64,000 nucleotides of DNA from an uncultured Methanobrevibacter sp. (lineage in GTDB: Archaea > Methanobacteriota > Methanobacteria > Methanobacteriales > Methanobacteriaceae). A program made the position numbers and the translations under genes. Location of the stretch: positions 38,915 through 102,914 of the forward strand of contig NZ_CAMVTE010000004.1 in assembly GCF_947170395.1 (NCBI RefSeq), given 5' to 3'. Below are positions 45,130 through 60,100 of the stretch, piece by piece (the stretch's first letter is position 1; each line of letters begins with the position of its first letter). The notes under the pieces are model-generated. The model was not told the DNA's origin. It was given only the letters and a program-made list of their open reading frames with translations, and did not search any database.

Positions 45130-48100
45130 ATGAATAGAAAAGAGATATTGTTAATATGTTTAATATTGTGTTTTATCTGCTCACTTCAGGCAGTAGCTTC
45201 TGCTGATGTAAGCGTTGACGACACACATGATGTAAAATTAGTAGCATCATCTAATGCTGTTGACAATGATCTTTCATCATATTCACACTCCGAAAATAAT
45301 CAGATATTGAGGGGTGAAAATGATGGCGCAGGATCATTTTCAGACCTTCGGGATAAGATAAATAGTGGGTCCGGTACAATAACGCTGGATAGAAATTATA
45401 CTTTTAATGAGTCACTTACATCTGACATTGCCCTTGCAAGTTCAGGTATAGTGGTACAGAAGGATTCAACTCTCACAATTGTGGGTGAAACCGGTAAGAA
45501 TATTACTATAAACGGTTTGGGAGATTCCAAGCTGTTCTCATTTAAAAGTCATGTGATTCTACAAAACATTAATTTCATTAATGGTGTAGGACACAAAACT
45601 TCATCCATTACGTCCGATGATATACTGGAGATATCTAACTGCAGATTCTTCGACAATACGGGTAAACTGGGTGGAGCTATCCAGGCCAATGACGGGCTGA
45701 CAATCACAGATTCTATCTTTGAAGGTAATTTAGCACTAGATGGTGGAAGTATTTATATAGGTGATAGTAATTCCGAATCTAGAATCGAAAATTGTAATTT
45801 CACTGACTCTAAAGCAACTACTGGTGATGCCGGATGTATTTATTCAAATTCTGCACACTTGACATTACGTAATTTGAATATTACTGATGCAGCTGCAGCT
45901 GTAAACGGTGGAGCAATGGTGCTTAACGGTGAAAATACTGTTTTAGATCATCTTTACATTGCAGATTGTAGAGCAACCAACGGTGGAGCGATGTATTATA
46001 CCAAAGCTCCTAAACAGTCAACTTACTTGACATTCATCCACAACCATGCGTTCAGTGATGGTGGTGCTGTATACCTATTGGCAGACAGTATTGGCAATGG
46101 TATGGCATCAGGATTAGTCAACTCTACATTCATAGAGAATATTGCAAATAATGAAGGTGGTGCTTTATACCTCATAGGTAGTAATGGTTATATGTTTAAT
46201 GTTACATTCAAAAAGAATACTGGTACTACAGATGCCGGTGCTGTCATGGTTAAAGGTTCAAATTGGAGAGTTTATAATTGTACCTTTGATACCAATAAAG
46301 TCAATAACAGACATGGTGGTGCTATATATCTAGACAGTAGTGCTGATACTCAAATATGGTATTGTAACTTTACAAGCAATGAGGCATCATATGATGGTGG
46401 TGCTGTATACTTATACAATAGTTCAAATACTACTATAGCATACTCTAACTTCACTACTAATAAGGCAGGTCATGGTGGAGGTGCTGTATATTGTAACTTC
46501 AATTCAGATAATTCTACATTAACTCAATCTAGATTCATCAGCAATGCTGCGTATGCTGGTGATGGTGGTGGTATATATTGGGAGGGTAATAGAGGTAATA
46601 TTACCTGGACTACCTTTAGGTATAATTGGGTTGAAGGTTCAGTCGGAGTCAATACTGGTTTCGGTGGAGGACTAGCAATATCCGGTATATATACTAATGC
46701 AAGTAATTGTATCTTTGAGTATAATCATGCTAATGTTGGTGGTGGTGGTTGTGCTGTAAAAGATAGTGATGTAAGTAGTAGTTCCAATATTACTGTCAGG
46801 GATTCCATATTCGAACATAATGATGCTGATAGGGATGCTGGTGGATTATGTTGGAATGATAACTCTCCATATGGTACTGCCATAAATTGTACATTCAGGT
46901 ATAATTATGCAAAAGGTTCAGCCGGTGCATTAGGTTGGCATAGTGATTATGGTAAAGTATATAACTCTACTCTTGAACACAATTATGCAACCGGTCAGTT
47001 CGGTTCAGAACATCCTGGTCATGGTGGAGCTATGGTATTCAGAGGTGACCATAACTTTGCATACAACTGTACCTTCTACAACAATACTGCTGCTAAAGAT
47101 GGTGGTGCAGTATATATGAAACTTACACAACTTGGCAGCAATACCAATATTACCTTTGAACTTTGTAGGTTTATCAACAACACTGCTAATGATAATGGTG
47201 GTGCACTTGCATGGGAGGCCGGTTCAACTTATGGTAATGTAACTCAATGTAACTTCACCAACAACACTGCTTTGAGATCCGGTGGTGCAATCTTATGGGA
47301 AGGTACCTATGGATTTATAGAATATTCCAACTTCACCCACAATAAGGCTACCGGTGATGTTATAGATGCCATCGGTGGTGGAGATGCTGGTGTTATACTC
47401 TGGATTGGAAGTCACGGTTATGTAAACCACTGTAACTTCACTGACAACTTTGCAGCATATCGTGGAGGAGCTGTGTTCTTAAAAGGAAGTACAAACACCA
47501 CATTCAATGATACTCTCTTCAGGTTCAATGTAGCCGGAACCAATGGTGGAGCTATTGACTGGCAGGAAGGTTCTCACGATGGCAGATTGCTCAACTCTGT
47601 CTTCATCAACAACACTGCCTGGAGATCTGCAGGTGCTGTATACTGGTTCGGTACCAACGGTACAATCTACAACAGTAACTTCACAAACAACACTGCGGTA
47701 GGTAATGTAACAGTCGATGACAGGAAAGCGGCAGCCATTACATACTCCACTGTTGGAGGTAACGGTGGTGCTGTTGTATGGACTGGTTCTATAGGTAATG
47801 TAACCAAAGTTAATTTCGAATTCAACTATGCTGAACGCTTAGGTGGAGCAATGTTCCTGGAATTAAATGACAACGTTACCATCAGCTATGCTAACTTTAC
47901 AAATAACACTGCAGGAATTAACGGTGGTGCTGTTGACTGGTATAAAGGTGCTACAAACGGTACTGTAAAACATTCTAATTTCATCAACAACACAGCTAAA
48001 AGATCCGGTGGAGCTATATACTGGTATGGTCATGACGGTACTTTGTACAATATTACCTTCAAATACAATAGGGCTTTAGGTAATGCATCATATATTAATC

Positions 48101-51100
48101 CGTTTGGTGAAAACACTACTGGCGGTGACGGTGGTGCTGTATTCTGGACCGGTTATAACGGTAATGTAACCTTATCTAAATTTATTAACAACACTGCTGT
48201 AAAACGTGGTGGAGCAGTATTCTTGCAGGGTGCAACTGATTATTACTGTAACAATACTCAATTCAAATCAGTATTGTTCGAAAACAACACTGCCGGTACA
48301 AATGGTGGTGCTGTTGACTGGTTTAAAGGAGCAACAAATGGTGTAATTGACAATGCAACATTTAGAAACAATGTGGCTAACAGGTCAGGTGGTGCTGTAT
48401 ACTGGAACGGTGACCATGGAGATATCCTAAACTCCAACTTCACCAACAATAGGGCATTAGGTATAACATGGGCCATCAATGCATATGGTGAAAATACCAC
48501 TGGTGGTTCCGGTGGTGCAATTATATGGTCCGGTTCCAATGGTATTGTAAATAACTCCAGATTTATCAACAACACTGCAGCAAGACATGGTGGTGCAGTG
48601 TACATGCAGGGAACATCTCAAGAAAACTGTACCAACACTACATATGATTTATGTTACTTTGAAGGAAACAACGCTACAATCAATGGTGGTGCGCTTGACT
48701 GGCACGAAAATGCCCATGATGGTTTGGTAAATAATTCATACTTTATAAACAACCGGGCAGGAGCAAATGGTGGTGCAGTATTCTGGTTAGGTCACGACGG
48801 TAATATTGCACACTCCAACTTCACTTCTAACTATGCATTAGGTAATGTGGCTGATGATTATCAAAACCAAGGTGACGGTGGAGCTGTCATCTGGGGTGGA
48901 CTGAACGGATATGTGGATGACTGCTGGTTTAAATTCAACAATGCCAGTGCACGCGGTGGAGCTGTCTACATACACAGCTGTGAACACGGTAACAATAATA
49001 CTCACTTTACAAACTCACACTTCATCAACAACACAGCAGGAACCAACGGTGGAGCTATCGACTGGCATGCAGGAGCAGAAAACGGTACTGTAAGTAAAAC
49101 AGAATTCATCAACAACACTGCTCATGTAAATGGTGGAGCTATTTACTGGAACGGTATCAACGGTTCCATTATTGATTCAAACTTCACAAATAACTCCGCT
49201 TACCAAAATGGTGGTGCAGTATACTGGGAAGGAAATCAGGGTTTAATCAACGGTTCAATATTCAAATATAACAATGCAACAGGATACTTAAATTCATCCA
49301 GAATAGTTAACTATCACAATGACAACACCGGAATTGATGAGGTCCACTATGACATTTTAGGCGGTGATGGTGGAGCCATTATCTGGAAAGGTTCACAATC
49401 CAAAATTGAAAATTCCACTTTCTACAAAAACTACGCGCCTTACCGTGGAGGTGCAATCTTCTTTACAAGTCTTGGAACTGAAAACTGTGAAAACGTAACA
49501 ATTAAGGATTCCAACTTCACATTAAACGCTGCAGGAATGAACGGTGGTGCTGTCGATTGGGCTAAAGGCGCACACAACGCAACTATCTTAGGTTCATACT
49601 TCAACAACAACACTGCAGGCAGGTCTGCAGGTGCAATATATGTAAGCGGTAATGATTTGGACATTGAAGATACAGAATTCAACTACAATAAGGTTACAGG
49701 CGAAACAAAATATGACAACCGTACAAACGTATCCAACTACACATCCATCGGCGGTAACGGTGGTGCAATCTGTTGGATGGGTTCATATGGTGATTTGGAT
49801 AATGTAACATTCCTCAACAACACCGCTACCCAACGTGGTGGAGCTATCCAGTTCGAACAGAATAAAAATACCACAATTGAAAATTCAAGATTCATTAACA
49901 ACACTGCAGGTACCGAAGGAGGAGCAATCGACTTCTACAAAGGTGCTGTAAACGGTAAAATCATCAACTCAAACTTCACCAACAACACTGCTTATGAAAA
50001 CGGTGGTGCAATCTATTGGGAAGGACACTACGGTACAATCAACGGCACCAGATTTGAAAACAACAAAGTTTTAGGTTTAGGTGACGGAATTGAATTGGAA
50101 GTAAAAACTAATCCAGATACTAATGTACAGGAAAAACGTTATAATATTACTGGCGGTGACGGTGGTGCAATTAAATGGACAGGTTCACACGGTATAATTG
50201 AAAACACCACTTTCTACAATAACATTGCTGAATATAATGGTGGTGCGGTCTACTTGATTGGTAACGCAACTGAAAACTGTACCAATATTACATTCATTGA
50301 CTGTAACTTCACACTGAACCTGGCTAAATTAAATGGTGGAGCTGTTTACTGGGCTAAAGGTTCATCAAACGCTACTGTAAATGGAACATACTTTGACAAC
50401 AACACTGCTAAGAGATCTGCAGGTGCTATTTACATCAGCGGAGATTACCTAAACATTAAAGACACTCAATTCAGATTCAACAATGCGACTATGGAACAGA
50501 CCTATGATAACCGTACAGGCGCTGGTTTCTTCTCCTCCGAAGGTGGTAATGCAGGTGCTATCTGTTGGATGGGTTCATACGGTACTGTGGATAACGGTAC
50601 ATTCATTAACAACACTGCTTTCAAACGTGGTGGAGCTATTCAATTTGAGAAAAATCAGGAAGGTACTGTTAAAAACTCCCTCTTTGAAAACAACACTGCA
50701 GGAAGCGACGGTGGAGCAATTGACTGGTATCAAGGTGCTGTCAACGGTCAGCTTATAAATTCAACATTCAGAACTAATCATGTCAGCGATAGTAATGCAC
50801 GTGGTTCTGCTGTTTATATTGAAGGTTATAATGCAACAATTAAGGATTCAAGATTCTATGAGCACAATTCCATAACCGATGGTGGTGCAGTATACATTGA
50901 AGGTGATTTGGCAACTGTTGATAACACCACATTCGAAAATATCAATACCACTAAAAAAGGTGGAGCAATATATGTAACCGGTGATAATGCAACAATCACT
51001 AACACTAATTTCACTAATCTCCGCGCTAATAATGACGGTGGGGCATTATATGTAAATGGTACTGGGTGTACTTTATATAATTCCACATTTACAGATAATG

Positions 51101-54100
51101 TGGCTGGTGATGATGGTGGTGCAATCTACTGGCAAGGAAACTTCGGTACTATCTATAACATTACATGTACCAACAACAAGGGTATCAGTTATGGTACAAG
51201 CCACTCCAAAGGAGGTACAATCTGTATTACAAGTAATGATACTTCTGTTGATAAATCAACTTTCACAGACAGTTTCACTTCATATAATGGTGGAGCAATG
51301 TTCATTACTGGAAACAATGTAAACATCACAGACTCAGACTTTAAGAACTGTAGTGTGGATGTAACTTTATCTCCGGATGGTGATGATTTGCCTTATGGTG
51401 GTGCATTATATGTTTTAGGTGAAAATACCACTGTAGCCGACTGTACATTTGATAACTGTACCGCAATTCAGGGTGGAATTATTTATGTGCAAGGAAATAA
51501 CACTAAAGTTGATAATGCAACCTGCGGTAATTCATCCGCAACAAAATACGGTGGTGCATTTTATATTTATGGTGTAAATGCCACTATTTCCAATTCATCT
51601 GTTGAAAATACCAATGCAACATTATCCGGTGGTGCTATTTATATTGACGGAATTAATGCGGATATTGAAGATTCAAGCTTTGAAAAAACAAATGCATTCG
51701 GATCTACTACTAATGATGGTGGTGGAGCTATATTTATTAAAGGTGATTTGGCTTCTGTTGACAGATCTAACTTTACAGATAATGGAGCTAATAGTAACAA
51801 TGCAAAAGGTGGTGCCATTTACATTACCGGTGAAAACGTTAATGTAACCGATTCCAAATTTGAAAACTCCAAATCTAACTTATATGGTGGTGCCATTTAC
51901 ATTCATGGTACTAATACCACTATACGTGATTCCAATTTCACAAAAACCAGTGTGGTTAGTTCAAAATCCCAAGGTGGAGCTATTTATGTGGATGGTATAA
52001 ATGCTACTATCATTGGTTCCGAGTTTGATGAATGTGGTGCTGTTGAAAATGGAGGAGCTATTTATATTCATGGTGCAAATACTGCTATTCAGGATTCTAG
52101 TTTCACAAAAGACAGTGTTAATAGTTCAACTTCCAAAGGTGGAGCTATTTATGTAGATGGTATTAATACTAAGATTATCGGTTCCGAGTTTGAGGAGTGC
52201 AGTGCAAAACAACACGGCGGTTCTATCTTTATTAAAGGAGCAAATACTAATATTACAGGTTCAAACTTTACAAAATCTAAAGTCACTTCATCCGGTTCTG
52301 ATGGTGGTGCTATTTATGTAAATGGTAATACTACTACTATTAATGCTTCTAATTTCGTAGATAGTGAATCTAAAGATTTGGGTGGTGCTATTTATGTTGA
52401 GGGCAGTTTTTCAAAAATATTTGATTCAATTTTCAATTCCTCTAAATCAGATAAAGGTGCAGCTATTTACATTTCTGGTAATAATGCTACAGTTAATGGT
52501 TCAGCTTTTAATAAAAATATTGCTTCCACAGCCGGAGGTGGTATTTACAGTTATGGTATAGGATCTAAAGTATATAACTCTAATTTCACTGAAAATAAAG
52601 GACATGTTGATGAAGGTAATGGTCGTGGTGGTGGAGCCATCTACTGGGTTGGTGGTGCAAAAGATGACACAATAGAAAATTGTATTTTCACTTCGAATAA
52701 TGCAGGATTTGGTGGAGCAATTCGTTGGGCTGACAATTCTAATGTTAAAGATGCAGGTGGGTTAATTAAAAATTGTAAATTTGATTCTAATGAAGGTTAT
52801 AAAGGTTCAGCAATAAGTTGGGCTTCCTCTAATTTAGCTCATATAACTCTATGTACATTTGTAAACAATTATGCTAAAAAAAATGGTGGTATTTATGCTG
52901 GTACTCAAGATACTTCTGGAAAAAATAACGGATTTAATGTTTCTATGTGTACTTTTGCAAATAACCGAGCTAAGTTTTGTGGTGCTGATATTGCTAACAG
53001 TATTTCAAATGCATATATAATTAATTGTAATTTCACTAACTCCACTTCAGGATACGGTGGATCAATGGTTATAAGGGAAAGAGCACCTGTAAACACTCAA
53101 GTAATAAATTGTAGATTCGTCAATACTTCTTCCACAGGTTCTAGTGACAATAACCAAAATGGTGGGGGTGCAATTTATGTTGCTAACGAGTTAAGCACAG
53201 ATAAGTCAAAGAATATTCAAATTATCAATGTAACAATCATAAACACTACTTCAAATACTGATGGTGGTGCAATAAAATGGGGTAGTACCGGAGGAAGTGG
53301 ATCTTATGGTAAACTGATAAATGTTACCATAATCAATTCAACTGCTACCAGTACATGGAACAAGCAATATAATAACTATGGTAAGGGTGGTGCAATCTAT
53401 TGGTTAGCACCATATGGTGAATTTATAAATGTCACAGTCATAAACGCCAATTCCAGAAATGACGGTGGTGCAATCTACATTGAAGGTGGAAACTGTAATA
53501 TTACCAACTCTTCAATCAGCAATTCCGTTGCAAACAAATCCGGAGGCGCAATCTATTGGAATGGTACAAAAGGTATTGTAAACAATACTAATTTCACAAA
53601 CAACTCTGCTTTAGGCACTGGTGGAGGAGCAATATACTGGGCCGGAACTGATGGACAAGTATTGTCTTCACTTTTCACCGAAAACAGAGCAGTTGATGGT
53701 GGTGCTGTTTATTGGACTGGAACCAATGCTAAATTGGACAATTCAACATTTGTTAAAAACCACGCTACCAATGGCGGAGCAGTATACTGGAAATCCACAT
53801 CATCAACATTTACAAACAACAAATTCTACAACAACACTGCTAAATACGGTGGTGGTATATACTGGAATGCTGCAGGCGAAACAATGACCAATACAATAAT
53901 GATGTACAACAGAGCGGTCAACGGTTCAGCCATTTACACAGCAGCTATTGCAAACATTGTTGATGCAATCCTTTTAGAAAACCAAGCTAAATCATATGAA
54001 ATCTACAACAGGGCAACTACAATAATTGAAAGAAATGCTGATGATACTGTTACAATATTTACTTACTTCAGAGGCGGAGACAACGTATTGAATGCTATTT

Positions 54101-57100
54101 ATAACGCAGCATATGTCTCATCTACTCAAACCATTTCATTTAGAAACGTAACCTATCTCGGTGTTGGAGGAAGGAAAAATACTGGCGAGACAGCTACAGT
54201 ATATCCTGTATTTACCAACAACGACCCAAGTGAAATATTAAACGACGGCAGAATCTATCAAACCAACCTTGAAGTCGAACAGGATATTTACGCATATGCT
54301 TATGACGGAGATAATGTTCTTCAGATGAATGCAACCGGTAAAACCAACTATAACGGTTCAGTTTACTACATAACCAGTATTGCAAATGCAGGTGAAGTTA
54401 ACGTTAAAGTATATCATCCTGCTGATAACTACTACACATACATCGCATTTGCAAACAACACAAAATTGCCTACCGTAATCCTTGAAGTTAAAGACATTTA
54501 CTTCCAGGAAACTGAATACCTAAACATTACCGTAAGGCCGGAAGAAGCCGGTGAAACAGATAAGTTATGTCTAGGTAATGTGACAGTTTATCTAAACGGT
54601 GAGCTGTATGCTGCTAATGTATCATTAATTGAAAATCCGGATGGAGTTACCGGAAGCGTAACCATTCCAATTAAGGATTTACATGTAAACAAATACAATG
54701 TCTATGTTGTATATTCAGGCAATAAGAAATATATCCCTGAATACAATTCCACTTCATTTAGAGTATTGAAAATCCCATCATGGATTACTGTAAATGTGGA
54801 TGACTACTACTACGGCGATATGGGCAAAGCAATCATTGAAACCATCAAAAACACAACTGCAAATGTAACCGCTATCATTAACGGTAAGGAATACAGACTG
54901 GAAGTCAATGAAACCGGTCACGCTGAAATACTCATTCCATTGCTTGATGCCGGCAACTACACTGCAGAAGCATACTATCTCGACTCCAATGACTGTTTCG
55001 CTTCAAATGCAACCGATGACTTCGAGATATTCAAGGTCAACTCAACAATCAACATTACTGGTGAGTACCTGAATACTCTAAACACTGTCAAAATATACAT
55101 AGATGTCGGTCCTGCAGACACTGTGGGCAAAGTTTCAGTATGGTTTGAAGATAAGCAATATAATGTAACTTTAACAAATTCAAAAGCTGAATTGACACTG
55201 TATGCCATTTCAGCAGGTCCTTATAATGTTACTGCCGAATATTACGGTGACAGAAACCATTTCGAATCTCTTAACAATACCACACTTTATGCAAATAAAT
55301 TCAAATCTGCTGTAGAAATTGATGTTACAAACATCACCTATGGCGATAACGAGACCATAGTGTTCACCGTAACCAAAGGAGCAACGGGCAATCTTACAAT
55401 CACATTCAACGGCAAAACATTCAATAAAACAATTGATGCAAACGGTAAGGTAATACTTGAAAACCTTAAACTGGCGGCAGGCAATTACACAGTAAATGCA
55501 ACTTACGCCGGAGATGATAACTATTACGGTGCCTATGGTGAAAACAACTTCACTGTTGCCAAAGCGATTCCTGTTTTAGAGCCTGTCGTTGAGAACATAA
55601 CCTATTGTGATGTCGAACATATCATTGCCAAAATCAACCAAACAGGCAATGTTTCAATAATTATCAGAAGCTTAATCGACCCTAATGTTATAATCGTCCA
55701 AAACCTCACAATCAACATCACCAATAAGCATAACGTAACCTGGAATGTATCTGGTCTTGCAAGAGGAGATTATATTGCTCAATTCATATTCTCCGGAAAC
55801 CAAAACTACACCGGATGTGAGGTAAATGCAACATTTACTGTTGGTTGGGCAACTCCAATAATAATCGTTGAGGTAAACGACACAATTACTGGTAATAGGG
55901 CTCCTATCAACATCACTGTTTATCCAAGGGAAAACGTAACTGGTAATGTAAGCGTATATCTTGACGGTGTTAAATTAGGCGAATTTGATCTTGATCACGG
56001 ATTCATCAGATTGCCTGGAGAAATCATGCTTGTAAACGGCACTCACGATGTTGTTGCTGTTTATAATGGTGATAATAACTTCATCCATGCGCACAATTCA
56101 ACTACATTTAATGTCACTGGTGAGGACTTCAGATATGATCCTAAATTTAATTTAACAGCTACAAATGTTACTGTCTTACAAAATGGAGAAATAAAAATCA
56201 ATCTCCCTGCTGATGCAACAGGCATGGTATTTATAAAGGTAAATGACACACAGTATTATGTCAATTTATCAGAATCAAGAACTTTAACTCTTCCATTGCT
56301 TGGAAATGGAACATATACAGTATGGGCTAATTACGCAGGTGACGCTAAATGGCATTCAGCAGTAAATACAACCAAATTCACAGTATCTAAAGTGAATACA
56401 ACTGTAGATATTAATGTAGTCCAACCAATAACCTATGACAACTACACAAACATTACAGTAACTGTAGAAAATGGCGTAGACGGATTTATAACTTTAACAA
56501 TCAATGATGGAACTAAGAATATCACAAATGTCACTTTACCTGTTGTGGATGGTAAAGTAAACTGGATTAAAGAAGGTCTTTCTGCCGGTTCATACACTGT
56601 TTATGCTAACTACACCGGCAGCACAAGATATAACATTAACGACACTGAGTCCAAAAACTTTGTAATTAACCAGGCGGCTCCTGTATTCAGCGTTGACGTG
56701 GTAACTGTCGATGCAAATACAAATCCAATCGTTAAAGTCAAAGTCAACGACACAATGTCAGGCAAATTGAACATCACAGTCTATAATAAAAACTACACTG
56801 CAGATATCATTGACGGTATTGCCACATTCACTGTCGATAAACTGCCTGTGGACCAATATGACGTAAACGTAACCTATAAAGGCGATAATAACTACACCTA
56901 TAAATCACAAATCTTTGAAAACCGCATAATCGTTACTAAAGTGACATGCTATCCAATCAATGTTACTGCAATTGATGTTTTAGTTGGAGTGAACACTACA
57001 ATCACTGTCCATGTTCCAAAAGACGCTACAGGAACCATAACTGTTTGGGTAAACGGCACTGGTCCTCTAACCAACTCAACAATACGTGATGGTGTGGCAA

Positions 57101-60100
57101 CATTCACATTAAATAAAACCATTTCCGGAAGATATGAAGTGAATGCTACATTAAGCAATTCAAAATATGCTGATAAGACTGCATACACCAACTTCTGGGT
57201 ATCTGAACATGAAACTCCGATTTCAATTGATGTAAAACCAATTTATGTTGGAGATAAAGCTATTATTGAAGTAACTGTTCCTAGCGGTGTAATAAACAAT
57301 GTAACTATTGAACTTGAAGGTAAAGCATACAACAAATCAGTTGATGCAAACGGCAAAGCCAGATTTGAAGTGCAAGTCTGGTCCAACGGCACAAGAACAG
57401 TTGTTGCAACATATGGTGGAGACAACAAATATCTATTTAACTCAACAACCGCCAACTTCACTGTAACAAAACGCACACCTGTACTGGATGTAACTGCTAC
57501 AGGTAATTCAGTTGGCTCTAACGCTACAATAAGTGTTTCACTGCCAACCAATGCTACAGGATATGTGACAGTTAATGTAAACGGTACAAACTACACTATC
57601 AAACTCAATGGTGGTTCAGGATTAGTTCAAATTGCTGGTCTTGGAAACGGTACATATTATGTCCATGCGACATATCTTGGTGACAGGCAGTACTTCACCG
57701 CAACCAACAACGATAAGACCTTTGAAATGACTAAACTCGACACTACAATGGGCATTTCCGTAACAGATATTGACTACGGTCAAAAAGCAAACATTACTGT
57801 AACAATTACCAATGGTGCTACAGGATTTATTACAATCAGAATTAATGAAACCAGAAATATCACCTTGCCTATTGGTAACGGCAAAGTCAATTGGATTGTA
57901 GATAATTTGGCTGCTGATAACTACACTGTTTATGCTAATTACTCTGGTGACGGTAAATACAACATTAACAACACCAATAAGGTTAACAAATCATTTGAAG
58001 TCAAACGGATTTCACCGGATATTAAGATTGTTTATGTTGATTCCACTGCTGGTGAATCTGCTACTGTTATCGTAAGCATTGACTCAAGAGCAACTCAAAC
58101 TATTAATGTAAATGTCGATAAGGATTATATCAGACAAATTGGTGATGGTGTAATCACTGTAATTACTGATAGGCTTGCTGATGGAACTTACACTGTTACT
58201 GCATCCTATGATGGTGATAAGAACTTCACATCTGACAGTAAAACACGCACATTCACCACAAATAAGACTTCAGACTACAACTTGAATATTACTACTGCTG
58301 ACATTAAGGTCGGTGATTTAACTAATATTGCTGTGAATGTTCCTGCTGATGCTAGCGGTAAAGTTATTTTGGAAATTGGAGGTCACAACTACACTGCAAC
58401 AATCAGTCAGGGTAAAGCAGTATTTAATGAACAAACCAATCTTGGTGCAGGTAGATACAATGTTACTGCTTACTTCGGTGATGCTAAATATGTCAATAAG
58501 ACTGCTACTGGAGTATTTGCAATCAACAAATACGATGTTCCATTGGATATCAGTGTCGGTCCGATTAAAGTCGGTGATAAGGCAATCATTACAGTTACTG
58601 CTCCAAGTGAAGTTTTAGATGATATTGTTATTGAAATTGATGGTGTAAAATATGATTCTCCTGTTACAACTTCCGGTAAAGCTGTATTTGAAGTGCAAAT
58701 CTGGTCCAACGGCACCAGAACAGTTGTTGCAAGTTACGCAGGCAATAATAAATACTTGGCTAATTCAACCACTGGTAAGTTTGATGTGACTAAACGTACA
58801 GCTAATTTGGATGTAACTGCTATTGGTAACTCTGTTGGTTCTAATGCTACAATAAGTGTTTCACTGCCTACCAATGCTACTGGATATGTAACTGTAAATG
58901 TTAATGGTACAAATTACACTATTAACTTAACTCAAGGTAAAGGATCTTTCAACATCACTGGTCTTGGTAACGGAACATATTATGTCCATGCGACATATCT
59001 TGGTGACAGACAGTACTTTGCTGCAACCAACAATGATAAGACCTTTGAAATGACCAAACTCGATACTACAATGGGTATTTCAGTAGAAGATATTAACTAC
59101 GGTCAAAAAGCAAATATTACTGTAACAATTACTCCTGATGCAACCGGATTTATTACAATTAGAATTAATGAAACCAGAAATATCACCTTGCCTATTGGTA
59201 ACGGCAAAGTCAATTGGATTGTAGATAATTTGGCTGCTGATAACTACACTGTTTATGCTAATTACTCTGGTGACGGTAAATACAACATTAACAACACCAA
59301 TAAGGTTAACAAATCATTTGAAGTCAAACGGATTTCACCGGATATTAAGATTGTTTATGTTGATTCCACTGCTGGTGAATCTGCTACTGTTATTGTAAGC
59401 ATTGATTCAAGAGCAACTCAAACTATTAATGTAAATGTCGATAAGGATTATATTAAACAAATTGGTGATGGTGTAATCACTGTAATTACTGACAGGCTTG
59501 CTGATGGAACTTACACTGTTACTGCATCCTATGCTGGTGATAAGAACTTCACATCTGACAGTAAAACACGCACATTCACTACCAACAAAACTTCAGACTA
59601 TAATATTAATATTACTACTGCTGACATTTGGATTGGTAATTTAACTAACATTACAGTTAATGTTCCTGCTGATGCAGTCGGTAAGGTTATTTTGGAAATT
59701 GAAGGTCATAATTACACTGCTGTAATCAGTCAGGGTAAAGCTGTATTTAATAATCAAACCAACCTTGGAGCTGGCAGATACAATGTTACTGTTTACTTCG
59801 GTGATGCTAAATATGTCAATAAGACTGCTACTGGAGTATTTACAATCAAAAAACTTGATACTCCTATAAAAATTGATGTTGATCCGATTTATGTTGGTGA
59901 TAAGGCAATCATTACAGTTACTGCTCCAAGTGAAGTTTTAGATGATATTGTTATTGAAATTGATGGTGTAAAATATGATTCTCCTGTTACAACTTCCGGT
60001 AAAGCTGTATTTGAAGTGCAAATCTGGTCCAACGGCACCAGAACAGTTGTTGCAAGTTACGCAGGCAATAATAAATACTTGGCTAATTCAACCACTGGTA

